Shown: in pieces, positions 22,050-33,269 of the stretch
How positions within the stretch are numbered: position 1 is the first letter of the stretch
Layout of the letters: each line of letters begins with the position of its first letter
Assembly (NCBI GenBank): GCA_934047225.1
Contig: OW203985.1
Location: 6,651,501-6,715,500, forward strand
Reading direction: 5' to 3'
Length of the DNA: 64,000 bases
Source: Ypsolopha sequella
Lineage: Eukaryota > Arthropoda > Insecta > Lepidoptera > Ypsolophidae
The notes under the pieces: generated by a model
Seen by the model: only the letters and a program-made list of their open reading frames with translations
Told to the model about the DNA's origin: nothing
Databases searched by the model: none
Position numbers and translations under genes: made by a program

Positions 22050-22310
22050 TTTTACATAATAATATGAAATTACCGAAATTTTCTTACAGATTCATGAGTT
22101 CATAATTCCCGTAATTCAATAGCTATTTCAATTATTTGTTTTTTGTTCGAAAGTTGATTTCAAGGTTTTACATCTACGTATTCAATTTTGTTTTACTTTC
22201 AATTTGACTATAAAAATTAAATCTTCAAAAACAGTTCGTCCTAAATGTCAACCATTTCCATGATACACTTCGTAATAGTTTTTGACAGCTGACACTTTTC
22301 AAAAATTTAA
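22050..22310 (-). repeat. Dispersed repeat C, copy 2
   Basis: Reverse complement of the block at 10075-10335; 'attgagtttccttc' near 22348 extends the match. No coding content. Confidence 0.65.
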
Positions 22311-22739
22311 TAAACTTTGCTGTTACTTTACTTTGCTGTCCTGAAAATTGAGTTTCCTTCGGATATTTGATAGAGACCTAGTATATTTCGGCCCACGTCT
22401 ATAAATAAATAGTAAGGAACAATTTTTTGCTTGCCTTGTTTTCTTCTTAGTACAGCTGAGGTATAACACTAATATGACTTGTTTACCATACACGAAAGTC
22501 TATACTAACATTCACTTAAACTTCCTGGTTGAGAAAAAGTTATTGAATAAATAAATAAAAAAACAAGTCTGTTAAATCATCTCAAGCAAAAATAAGGATG
22601 AAGGATCTTATTATATGTCAGTTCCTTAAGACTCCTTCACCCGAAAGAAACTCCTGTTGCGTGGATAATGTATACCCCGTCAATCTGTTTTTAGGGTTCA
22701 ATGTAGGAGTTCAAATTAGGTCAAAGTTCTATTATAACG

Positions 22740-23000
22740 AAATAATAATAATAATATTCATTTATTTCAGATAAAATTAATCCATATTGTAAAATAACAT
22801 TCATTATTGGATTAATTATTACAAATTTACATTAATATTACACAGGAGCGCAGAAATTAAAAACACACACAGAAAAACACAGACACAAAAACACATATAT
22901 AGAATACTAACTTTACTTACATGCGACTTGATAAAGTCACGTGTAAACGAAGCCAGTGTCCTAACCATAGAGCTGTAACTCTGTGCTATTTTCTTCAGTG
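22740..23000 (-). repeat. Probable LINE 3' tail, antisense
   Basis: 'aataataataataatattca' followed by 'tttatttcagata' has the form of an antisense LINE 3' end with an (ATT)n tail. No RT domain remains. Confidence 0.4.
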
Positions 23001-23117
23001 GAATTATTCATATTTAATTTACGTGTTTTTTTGCTAACAGCTACGTAATAAAAAGGTATTTTTTTCAATTCAGGTGTCGTATCTCACATATACTCTCAAG
23101 TCGTCTTAACCGTACTT

Positions 23118-23560
23118 GTCGTTAAGGCGCTACGGAAAAAAATCGAAACTTTAAGGACTTGCATATCTACTTCAGTAAATAATGTATTATTTTGATAAAA
23201 TAGTATATTATTTTTGGAATATTTTTCTAAGGATCTGTTAAAACAGAAACGCGATTGGAGAAATTCGGCTCGATAGAAATATTGATTGAAATGAGGTCCT
23301 TTTCGACACCAATTCTCCTGGTTTGACAATTTAGAATGACATATAGACTGCAACTATATTTTATTAGGTGGGTTTTAACATTATCTAGGACCTGGTTAAA
23401 CAAAATTTTGATAGCAACTTTAGTACATTTTATATTAATAACAAACCGACTTTTTGCTACTTTTCCACGAATCCGTCCCTCTCGCACTGAGGATTTTTTC
23501 GCATATGGAGTAACAGGGACGCTAAAACTTTTACATATCGCCTTAAACAGTGCAAGATGA
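23118..23560 (-). repeat. Dispersed repeat A, copy 2
   Basis: Antisense copy of 408-1070 without the nested MITE: it reads 'ctaggacctggttaaac' across the site where copy 1 is interrupted. The minus-strand frame 23227-23583 is a translation of the repeat. Confidence 0.75.
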
Positions 23561-24009
23561 AGATTACTTGATGCCCTTAGCAATACACACTTATGCTGCC
23601 GTCATCGTCATTACAAAGAAAAAAGTGACTTTCAAGAAAACGGCAAAAAACCTTTATTATGCCCTGCCAAGTATTTTTTGTTTCATTTGGTTGCACACCT
23701 TTTTTTTTTAATGAAAATGAAGTTTACAAGTGATGACTGATTATCATTGTATCAGAAAAACCCCCAAAAACCTTTTTATGTTCATATTACGGCTGGGCAA
23801 AATTATGAATTTTGAATAATAAGGGCCCTTTTTAATACTAATAAGTAAAATGAAATTAATATATATAAATATAATATAATAATAAAAATAAATTATAAAT
23901 AGTAAATGTTATTATTTTTGAAATCGCCTTTTTGATGTAAGCTATGAGTATATTAAAATACATTTGGCATATGTTTTAAAAAATTTACAAAGCCGTCTCC
24001 TACCTGGAG

Positions 24010-24490
24010 GAGCCCAAACTTATTTATTTATTTATTTATTTTATTGCGAAAACAAACAGTCACACAGAAACATAATACAGTAAGTTATCTTAACAATTAA
24101 ATCGACCTAAAGTTTTCCGAATTTACATCAGTGTGATATAAATTTTAAAACCAAAATAATCTTAATTAAGTAAAAGAAAATAATAATAACAAAGTAACTT
24201 ATATTAAAGCCTGAAACATTTTCTTTTTGAATATATTCAATGTGTTACAGAAAATATCAACATCAACTAGCCTGTTATTATAAAGTTTACATGCACGTCT
24301 GAAAAAACGATTCTGACCATAAGATGTGCGGTTAGTGGATAAAGAAAATAGCTCTTTTTTGCGTGATGCCCTACGAGGAATTCTAAAGTTAATTTTACCC
24401 AACAATGATGAGGAATCAACGTGATTATTGAGAATTTTGCAAAGGAAAATGATGTCAATAAAATCTCTTAAGATCAACAAACTTGGTATG
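24010..24490 (-). pseudogene. LINE reverse transcriptase C-terminal fragment, antisense
   Basis: The minus-strand frame 24480-24199 reads 'FIDIIFLCKILNNHVDSSSL', 'KINFRIPRR' and 'NRFFRRACKLYNN', the C-terminal layout of Jockey-like LINE reverse transcriptases. It is followed on the minus strand by a 3' untranslated part and an (AATA)n tail at about 24019-24040. Severely 5'-truncated. Confidence 0.6.
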
Positions 24491-24829
24491 TTTTGAAAAT
24501 ATTTCTTGGATTTTTAGAAAACAAGTGGCCGAAAGGTTATGGTGTGGTATATTTTTAGAACCGGCTCATGAAGCCGTTTCACTTGATAGAGGAGTCTGAA
24601 AAAAAAAAAACGTCGCCCATACAAAAAAATTATGACGTCATTACTGCCCCCGATGGAAGTATTTTTATGAACTACTACTACTACTACTACTAGATTTACT
24701 AGGAAAAACGATAATGCCCTCAAAATTATTACGTTTATTCAATTCATTTAATTTGTATATTGTGTTCTTAGAACCTACTCAAATTACTTAGTATACTGCG
24801 TCATACCTCGACAATATATTCTGTGATTG

Positions 24830-26150
24830 TGAGTATTCAGACAATAAAGTAATCAACCGCTTGCAGTCTGATCACAGTGGCCAAACTATAACCATTAAAC
24901 AAAGCGTAAAACAATTTTCCAAAAAAGCCTTTTGCAGGCCGATTACAAATCACAAAGTGGGTATAGATTCTTTTATAACAAACTTAGAAGTTAATTTAAC
25001 ACATTTTAATCTTCTCCAAGATGATCCAACGCTCTCTTTACAGACCTTTTTAACAAAGTCTCTAAAGAGTTTGAAAATACGTTTAAGTTGCAAGAAGTTT
25101 CCAACAAAAGTAAAATCACCTTCAATGACTAGCCGGCACCAGGTATTTACAAAAGCAGAAATCATACAATTTCATAAAACAATTTATACGAATTATACGA
25201 CATAAAATCATACAATAATAAAGGTAAATTTACTGAATTCTTAAAAAATTACTCACGCATCTTCAAATTAGTGTGATTAAAAGCAAAAAGTATCTACTCG
25301 AAAACTAAAATGTCCGATAATAATGTAAAAACAGCATAGAACATCATAAATACTTGAACTTTTTTACTGACATTCTTTCCTTAACAACTAAAGATTTAAA
25401 TTCAAGCACTGGGCTTGGGCAGGATCTTTTAATGGATCACGTGCCTCAGTGTCATTCTGTATTTGCTTTTAAGCATTGTAACTCATTAATTGTAATTGAA
25501 CCATTTAAATCTCTTAACATGAAAAAAAACGAGGACTTAATTGCTATATGTGAAAGTTATAAGTTCGGTTATTGATTTAATAGCTCCTTATTTAGTATTA
25601 ATTTTAATAAATGTGTAGATGATGGTATCTTTTCTGATTTATTGAAGTTGAGTAAATTAATCCCCTTTTTTAAATCAGATGACAAAGGGGACCCATCAAA
25701 CTCTAGACCTGTGTCAGTTTTATCTGTATTGAGTAAAGATTTTTTTAAAAATTGTTATCTTATTTTAATTTAAATAAGTGCGTCACTGTGAACAGTATGG
25801 ATTCACTACAGGGATGCCAACCACAGATGTTTTAGTCAAGCACATTTTTGATGCTTGGAAAGAAAAGCAGGATGCAATTGGTGTATTTTGTGACCTCTTA
25901 AAAGCTTTCGAATGCGTTAATCATGAAAATAAGATCTCTATGGAGTAAGGAGTAAATCTTTGTTGTTATTGAAGTCATATTTTATTGATCGAATTATGGG
26001 GTAAAAGCATGTGGAACATTAGCTGAAATGGGTGTCCCGCAGGGTTCCACATTGGGTCCCTTGTTGTTTTTAATTTACATAAATGACTTCACTTATTTAG
26101 TTAAAGACTTATCTAAGATAGTACTATTTGCAGATTACAAAAATAAATAA
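24830..26150 (+). pseudogene. Decayed LINE with endonuclease end and RT blocks
   Basis: Pieces in order: 'SDHSGQTITI' (~24867), the conserved SDH at the end of the apurinic-type endonuclease; a linker frame to 25205 ('KVGIDSFITNLE', 'KSLKIRLSCKKF'); 'LSKLIPFFKSDDKGDPSNSR' plus 'PVSVLSVLS' (~25645-25735), RT block 1-2; 'GVFCDLLKAFECVNHE' (~25875-25925), the first catalytic Asp region; and 'MGVPQGSTLGPLLFLIYIND' (~26028-26085), followed by 'FADYKN' where an active enzyme has FADD-like residues. Multiple frameshifts and stops. It ends in A+T-rich sequence after the active-site block, so the thumb and C-terminus are missing. Confidence 0.8.
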
Positions 26151-26439
26151 ATTTAATTTAATTTCAAATATATTTTACTTCATATATTTCATTTCATTTA
26201 ATTTCACAGCTTTACGATTGTGCACATTTTAGCAAAAATTTGCATAATTACAAAAGCGAACAAGGAAATTGTTTTCAGCATATACATGTTCATTTGAATA
26301 AAATATTGCTCAGAGATTTCATAACGGAACCCTAAAAACCAACAATAAAGCAGAATATTGTACTCCCCAGCGCTCTTCGCCGAAATCAGAGTAAATATAT
26401 CATATGAATAGGGTAGTGAATTTAAGTACAAACGCTCAG

Positions 26440-26490
26440 ATTCGAACTCACACATGCACACGCGTGCTCTACAGGCCGCCACGCCGAGAT
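26440..26490 (-). repeat. Possible tRNA-derived SINE scrap
   Basis: On the minus strand, 'cctgtagagcacgcg' and 'gagttcgaatctg' resemble D-arm and B-box sequences of a tRNA-derived element. Too short and degraded for a firm call. Confidence 0.3.
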
Positions 26491-26778
26491 TTGTATGGAA
26501 ACTCCCAGAACTTCGCTTTACTCTATAAATATTTTACTCTGCCTAAACCGTTATCCTCAGCTAACTTATGCAAACTTTATGAATAGTTGAATGCTATTGA
26601 AATGCAACAATACCTCCGACTAAAATAGAGCACTGAGCACTTTGGGTTGGTTGATTTAGATAATTGCACAACTTCTATTTAGAAAAATATGAAGACGAAA
26701 TTAAAAAGCTATTACAGCTAAGTTGTTTATTTATTATTGTAAGATACTTGCAAGAGGCGTAGAATTACTTTGGCATTG

Positions 26779-27102
26779 CTTTAAGGCAGCGTTACTTAAC
26801 CTTTTTTGTCCACGGACCCCTTAGGAAATCAAGCACAATTTTAAGGACCCCCTTAATAAAAAAGCAGCAATAAATTTCTGACCATTTATTTAAGTTCTAC
26901 AAATTACAAAAAAATATTTACTTTTTCGTATAAAATACGTTAATGAAAAGGATGGTGCTGCTTTTTTGCAACTAAATTATGATTGCTTACAACTTATTTA
27001 TGATTGTTAAATGGTCCATAGATTAGGCTGCGGACCCCCGTACATATGCTCGGGGACCCCCAGTGGTCCGCGGACCACAGGTTAAGAAACGCTGCTTTAA
27101 GG
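26779..27102. mobile_element. hAT-like MITE with exact 8 bp target duplication
   Basis: The element proper is 26787-27094. The flanks 26779-26786 and 27095-27102 are both 'ctttaagg'. The ends are inverted: 'cagcgttacttaacct' on the left and the mirror of 'aggttaagaaacgctg' on the right, followed by mirrored 'gtccacggacccc' and 'ggtccgcggacc'. An 8 bp duplication with CAG...CTG ends of this type is the hAT superfamily signature. There is no transposase inside, so it is non-autonomous. Confidence 0.9.
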
Positions 27103-27755
27103 GATAACAATTATTCAATAGAGCGCAAATTCCAGTACATGAAAATGTAAAAGCCCATTTTCGCATTTTGATGAATCAATGATTTTGATTCGTCAATTGA
27201 GATTTCCACCGACGAATTATGTAGATATAATATTACATGTCTATAGACATATTAAGTCAATAAAATTCAGAAGATAGGCACTTGAATAGAATACACGTAC
27301 AATAGTGGATCTATGGACGAACACCCGGCTGATGGATCGATGGGTTCATAATTCAGACAGACAAATCGACTTTATGGAGAAAAAAGGAAAAGAGATTTTA
27401 TATCGAAGATTATATACAAGAGTAGTCATACTGCACTTTTATTACAAGTGCAGTAAACGAAACACCACCAGAAGTTGCACTTTATAAATATATTAGCGAA
27501 GATATGTTGAAACACAGGAAGTCTTTAAGTAAAAGCAAACTTAACGAGGGTTCCGGAAAAATATTTGGTTTGCTACGTTAGTTTAAACGTCTCCCAAGTG
27601 TCAATTTAACAAACAAACAGACTTGTATACCAACGTTTCACCACCGGTTTTTCCGTGCCAATTTAAGGTATTTCAAATTTTGAAACCATTTCAAAATTTG
27701 AACGCCGGACATTTCAAACAAGTCCGGTCATTTTAGTCCTAAAATAAGTTAATAA
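27100..27755. other. No feature recognised
   Basis: A+T-rich. Only 'gtatttcaaattttgaaacc' with 'atttcaaaattt' near 27668-27702 forms a small self-complementary patch. No gene is seen. Confidence 0.45.
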
Positions 27756-27757
27756 AA

Positions 27758-28180
27758 ACCTGGCCAAGTGCAAGTCGGACTCGCGCATAAAGGGTTCAGT
27801 ACCGCTACACAATACGGGTCGGAACCCTAATACCACTTGCAGTTATGAAGGTCCAACTTAATTTGATACTTACGATCTATTGAACTCTATGTATCTAAAG
27901 GGTCTAATGAAGTTGGTCATTGATAACTTCCTAAATAATGAAATATTTGTAATATTCAGATTTGTTCCTATGTGTGTGCTATAAGACCTACCTTTAAACG
28001 AAATGTCAAGTTTCTAAGTCAACTGGAAGTCCCGATTTTTTTACAGCACCAGGGTATGTAAACTTCTATAGGAGGTTTGTGTTTCAACTTGATATCTCAT
28101 ACAGGACCCGAGCAATAAGGTATTGACTGACAGACAGAAAATAAAGTGATTCTATAAGGGTTACGTTTTTTCATTTTGAG
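27758..28180 (+). repeat. 'aagtgcgagtcggactcgcg' repeat with body
   Basis: This is the longest copy here: head 'ggccaagtgcaagtcggact' (~27763), 'acacaatacgggtcgga', then 'ctatgtatctaaagggtcta' and 'aagtcaactggaagtccc', matching 4430-4570 and 40230-40350. Interspersed and non-coding. Confidence 0.65.
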
Positions 28181-28324
28181 GTGTGGAGCCCTAAATGCGA
28201 GGATTGCGAAGCGAAGACACATAACACAATAGCGAAGAGTAAGTTTGAAGATTGATTCAATTATTAATATACTTATGTTTTATTTTTTACGTAATTTATA
28301 GCGAAAATAAAGCATTCATTCTTA

Positions 28325-28720
28325 ATTTTTATAGAAATAGAAATAGAAATAGTTTATTTGCAATTAATGTGGTTTATAGATATTACAATATTACTTAAAA
28401 CTAATCAAGTAATCATTTATGTACAGCACATTTAACCAATTAAGGCATGCAAAAATTTAGCAATAACATATTTATGTTTAATGTAAGTATTAAAAACAAA
28501 ATCAATCAATTTTCAACTCTTATTAGTAATTACAATGTCACAATATTTTATTTCTATAAATTCTTTTACAGTGTAAAAGCACTTATCTACTAACCAATTA
28601 AATAAATATTTTTTAAACAGTGTGTGTGGCATAAGTTTTAACTTGTCTGGTAATTTATTAAATATTTGTATTTGTATCGAAAAGCAATTTTTTTGAGCCA
28701 ACGCGGTCTTTAAAGTTGGA
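28325..28720 (-). pseudogene. LINE 3' end, antisense
   Basis: The minus-strand frame 28701-28513 reads 'IQIFNKLPDKLKLMPHTLFK', 'KYLFNWLVDKCFYTVKEF', the same C-terminal tail type as at 8775-9095 (FNKLP...FK..L...FY...EF). It runs into a 3' untranslated part and an antisense (AGAAAT)n tail at about 28331-28352. Strongly 5'-truncated. Confidence 0.7.
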
Positions 28721-29409
28721 GTTACCAGTCTGTTTGGATGGATTGTCTAGTATTGAATCGTTAATAAGTAGTTATTGAAATAATTTTCCATCTAACTAAA
28801 TTAAAAATCCAAAAAAATTAAATAGTCAGACAAACTCCGGACGAAAGAACGTACGTTTGGACTTGTCCGGATAAATCCAGACGGACGGATGGTAACCTTA
28901 GGCCCAATGAATTTGGGGGTTTGCTTAGAAAAACAAACTTTTATGTACCTTTATATCATATTGTTCTTGTCATCGATTTCCAAGTGGTAGAATCATACAA
29001 AAACACTATGCACACAAATTCTGAAAAACCCATCAAACCCTGCAAAATCAATCGGTATGATATTATTGAAAAGATACCTACCTACCTACCTCACTATTTT
29101 TTATAAAAGGTGTTGTGAAACCAGCGGTGTGATGATGAGGAAAAAAATTACTCGCCGTCACCCTGGTGTGACAAGCTGGTGTGACGAGGAGTCGTAAATC
29201 ATCTGTGATATGACGCTGGAGATCCGCTTCCGATTTCTGTCTGTGTCCGAGAAAACACTGCGAGCGAAGCTTGCATGCCCTAAAATACGTACTTGAATCC
29301 GAACTATCGCGATAATAAGCTCACATCCCATCACGTTTCTGAAGTATAAATTTTCAGTGAAATAAGGTTATTATGAACCGTTCTAGTTCACATACACATA
29401 CACAGTCAA

Positions 29410-29555
29410 TCAATAGTATTTTGTGCAACTGTAACATAATTTGAGACATTGGGACACAAGTACTTGCTTACGAAACGAACAAAGTGAGTTTCGTAATAAT
29501 TTTGCACGAGTGTCCCAATGTCTAATTAGGTTCAGTTACACACAATACTTTATCT
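29410..29555. mobile_element. Fold-back MITE-like repeat
   Basis: Arms of about 65 bases: 'gtattttgtgcaactgtaac...agacattgggacac...ttacgaaac' (29417-29476) against the mirrored right half to 29552. The core 'gacattgggacac' is perfectly inverted and the rest imperfect. The centre is 'gaacaaagtgag', recalling the 'gagcgtagcgag' centre of the fold-back at 10958-11083. Confidence 0.65.
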
Positions 29556-29639
29556 AAGACCATCAAAAATATCGTCTTTATTTATAATATTTTCAACTAA
29601 CAATTTCACGAAAAATAAGAAGAAGAACATTCGTTCATG

Positions 29640-29940
29640 GACCTCGGGTGCGTCGTCTCAGTAATGCGGCTTGAAGGCCAATCAGGATACGAGGTAGTTG
29701 GCACCAGCGCCCCCACGCACGTGCCGATAAACCCGGCTTAGACCAGACGTCCTTGACATCGTGCTGCATCAGGCCCTGCCCTATCCCATCTCGGTGGAGG
29801 TCCTGTATGACATAGATACCAACCACCTGCCCATACTTGGCCTATCGTCGGACTTTACTGTGAGACCTCCACCTCGCAGAAAGGTCGATTAGCAGGCCTT
29901 CCGTGACAAACTCACGGACTTCACGCTCTAAGGGCCTTTC
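29640..29940 (+). pseudogene. LINE endonuclease domain fragment
   Basis: In two frames, 'GYEVVGTSAPTHVPINPA' (29689-29741) and then 'PDVLDIVLHQALPYPISVEV', 'YDIDTNHLPILGLSSDFTV' (29744-29875) appear. This is the C-terminal part of a Jockey-like apurinic-type endonuclease; the NHLPI motif replaces the usual (S)DHLPV, with D changed to N. A frameshift separates the two blocks and no RT follows. Its G+C content is higher than the surroundings, which fits a coding relic. Confidence 0.75.
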
Positions 29941-29981
29941 TCAACGCCCTGACTGATTATAGGTATATGTAACTAGGTACT

Positions 29982-30452
29982 TAAGGCCCTTAATACCGCC
30001 AAATGGGTACTTTCTAAAGCCTACTCCTCTTTTATGGCCAAACCAAAAATATTGAAAAAATGTATTATGTATTATCAACTCTAGGACAACATATGCAACA
30101 TTTTTCTTTTTCGTACCACCAAAACTTCTATAAATAATTATGAAAAATTGTTTCAACTGAATGGTGTTTTTTGGCTTGAATTTCCTACTGCTCCTAAGCG
30201 GCTTAGGTGATTTAATTCGTTTATGCTTTGATAAATAGATAAACTTGATAGCTATAAATATAACATAGAATTATTCAATCGAACAATGACGCCCATGTGA
30301 AAAGTATTATTTTCTCCTATCAAGAACGCAGCGAGCGTCGTAACAGCCACCACGCATTGTGCACTGATTTGAACGTTATTTCAATGTCGTTTCCGTCGAT
30401 ATTCATACAGACAAACATCGAGCTGCTAATTTGGCGACGGTAATCGCCTTAA
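29982..30452 (+). repeat. ~470 bp repeat E, copy 1
   Basis: Direct copy of 35793-36266 over its whole length, e.g. 'gccaaatgggtactttctaa', 'acatatgcaacatttttctt', 'gctttgataaatagataaac' and 'gcagcgagcgtcgtaacagc'. Non-coding. Partial copies lie at 8250-8440 (antisense) and 4290-4380. Confidence 0.85.
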
Positions 30453-30916
30453 CTCGTCTGTCACACATTTATAACGCTACAGCTGACAAGAAAAGAACAA
30501 AAAAGTTGGAAACAAGGAAGGATTGCCATCAAAATCAATATGATCAGCTTGAAAAGTCTTACAAGGTTTTTGACGCGGCAAGCTCTTAGGTTCGATTTAA
30601 ATGCTTGGCTTTACGACATGAAGGATAATGTGTGAAAAAAACACGTTTAATGAGCGCTACTTAATTTTACTTGGTAAAACAAGCAAGCCTAGAATTTATA
30701 AATATTTACAAAACAAAACAACTAAAACCAAATTAATTTTCTCTATTGGTTACTAATTCATAATAAATTATTTTACATCCCCTTCTGTGTTTATATGTAC
30801 AAAAATTCTAGTATTTGTTTATTTATCAAGTGCTATTTCGTATCCTGACCCAGTTCAATTATTTAATAAATATTTGTCATATAATAAAGGACAAAATGAA
30901 ATCTCCTCCTCTACAG

Positions 30917-31568
30917 TTGCCACAAAATTAGAGGCCGGTTTTGACAGATAAGAACGACCATAGAATATAACTTTACATGTAATAAATGAAACCGTTAACA
31001 AATAATTATTAACTTATTGGGTTTGAAGAAATTAAATAAACGTTATTTAATTATCACGGAACATATTTCAAGTATTATTTTCACGCATATTCCAAAATAA
31101 AATGCAATTTTGAATTACTACACAATGTCTCAAAAACAGTTACATTCTAATTATTTTTTTTCTTAATAATAGTGTTGTAACCAGATAATCGCCTACTTTC
31201 ACGAACTCAATTCGATTCCACGTGTAAATAATTAACTTGTTTTAATATTGATAAAATAATTGTAATGATCTGTAATTAGCTTTTGTGAGACCAGTACACA
31301 TAAAGCTAAGTTTAAATTTCCTTTTTTTTTTTTGCAAATATGAACCTTTTAGATTTGAACATTTGCATGTATTTGTAACGGTGTCGCGTATACCGAAAAA
31401 TATAATATAATAATTTTGCTAAATATATAACATACCACTTAGCTTTTAAACGTATAGTTTACAAAAACAAGAAGTATATATATAAAAAACATGCATTTAT
31501 TGCTTGAAGTCTCATTTTTTTAATTAATGTATGTTTGTTTACAGGCAAAGTTTTCCATAAATCATCCT
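30917..31568 (-). repeat. Inverted duplication, arm 2
   Basis: Reverse-complement partner of 17186-17838. Not followed by mariner sequence, so the shared boundary near 17838/30917 is probably the true edge of this repeat. Confidence 0.85.
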
Positions 31569-31644
31569 TTCAATAGACAGATTGGCTGGTTAGAAATATG
31601 ACAGTATTTTTTTTTATAAGGCAAGGAGCAATTTTTTCATCTTG

Positions 31645-31755
31645 AAGCCTACATATTTTCTTACTGGCCAGTATTTTATATCTATTAACGCACTGACCTC
31701 TATCTAATTTGAGGTCAGTGAAGTACAACAATACAAAATATTACTGGCACGTAAG
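31645..31755. repeat. Fold-back repeat
   Basis: The perfect inner stem 'cactgacctc'/'gaggtcagtg' (about 31692-31729) is surrounded by imperfectly inverted 'cttactggccagtatttta' and 'aatattactggcacgtaag'. Confidence 0.55.
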
Positions 31756-31759
31756 AATT

Positions 31760-33050
31760 TCCATTTCAGATTCTTTTCGTAGAGAAAAAAAATCAAAAAG
31801 CTGGTTTTAGCACCCGAAATATCTTTCTATCACCATCTTATCATACTTTTCAATACATAAAATTTATATTAAACTATCCAATGGTTAATTAAATGTTCTT
31901 CCTAAAAATTATAACCAATAAACTTAAAAATATTTCAAACGATAACAAACTTATAATATTTTGAATCGATTTCTCGTGAGAATCGGTTGACCTAGTTACC
32001 GATTTGCATGGTTCACATCCATAGATACGTTGCGATGACATATGCCAAAACGGACCTATTACATTGTAACTACTGTAGTACTTTTTACATTACAATATTT
32101 ACATAAAAGTTAGATATATCTAGTACCAATTATCTTTTAACTAGTTCATATTTTGTGTTCTTTATAAAGGACATCCAGTGGAAGGAAATGTTCATATTCT
32201 GCCATCTTTATTGGAATAAAGACATTTTATTATTATTATTATTATAATTATATTTATGAGGTCTTAATCTCTTCCAAGCAAATAGAATAGACGAATAAAG
32301 AACGGCATTTAACTGTTATGAACGAAATTATATTTTCTTTAGATCTTGAAGACCAAAACAAGAACAAGTAAACCAAATATTATTCCAACTAATAACTCAA
32401 CCACCTTTCCCTTCTTTTCTTATTCTAAAAAAACAAATTATTGAGATGTTGAAACTGTGATTCTGTTTACGAATTTATTCATTAAAAATATTTACTTTAC
32501 CCTCAGAAGATTTTACAATATTTCCTGTAAACATTATGCTTATTTACCGACATAATTATTATTCAATTCAATTCAATGCCATTTTATCTGGCTTCCGATA
32601 ATGTGGACTCCGCACATTAGTTCCGCCAATGTCAAGTTTTTTCTTTTTTTTTTTAAAGTAAAAATACGCACAGTGATTAAATAACAAATTATAATCTCAT
32701 CGATCTTCCATAATTATTATCATAGAACACATAAATTATTATTTTCTTCCTTCAAAAAATTACACCACTTAACTTCACCTTTTTATTCTTTTATTTCAAA
32801 AATATAAAATCTATTTTATGGTCAGTATAGAAATGTCAAACTTAAGAAAAGGTTTTATAAAAGAGAGGACTAATTCAAATGCACAAAAACTAAACATGAA
32901 GTTTTTTTATATTTGACGTCATCAAAGATCCGTGTTTGGAGTAAGGCCGCTAACAGAAACGGAAGTAAGGGTTCACGTTCTGTAACAGAACCCTAAGAAT
33001 TGCAACACAAGAACTCAAGCACAACCATACCCCTAAGAAAATGTAGGTAA
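31760..33050. other. No gene; LINE/SINE tail near 32563
   Basis: A+T-rich. 32563-32640 ('attcaattcaattcaatgcc' followed by 'tggcttccgataatgtggac') looks like the antisense 3' end of a LINE with an (AATTG)n-like tail. An (ATT)n tract is at about 32228-32245. Nothing else is seen. Confidence 0.4.
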
Positions 33051-33054
33051 CTTT

Positions 33055-33262
33055 TCCCTTTCTTCGACGCCCGCGCATGTCGACATAAGTCAAAGCTCGC
33101 GGGAGAGCAACGCGGCCGCGCGCGTACCTTCACCGCTCCAAAATTAAATTTAAAACACAACGGACACTCAACCGTTCCAAAATATTTAAAAGTGAAATTT
33201 ACTTTTTATTTAAATGGTGTTGTGAAAGGTTGGTGAGCAAAAAAATAGGATTATATTTTGAA
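33055..33262 (+). promoter_or_regulatory. CpG-rich putative promoter / 5' exon
   Basis: 33063-33148 has more than a dozen CpG dinucleotides, including 'cgcggccgcgcgcgta', in otherwise A+T-rich DNA. About 115 bases downstream is a good splice donor (GTGAGT at 33263-33268). This is how a non-coding first exon of a host gene could look; the elongase exon at 55045 on the same strand is one possible partner. Inference only: no start codon or protein homology supports it. Confidence 0.35.
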
Positions 33263-33269
33263 GTGAGTA

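Noticed and set aside
23227..23583. Minus-strand 118-codon frame similar to one at 386-631
   Set aside because: Similarity is due to the dispersed repeat A; stops and indels in the third copy at 53088 argue against a conserved protein.
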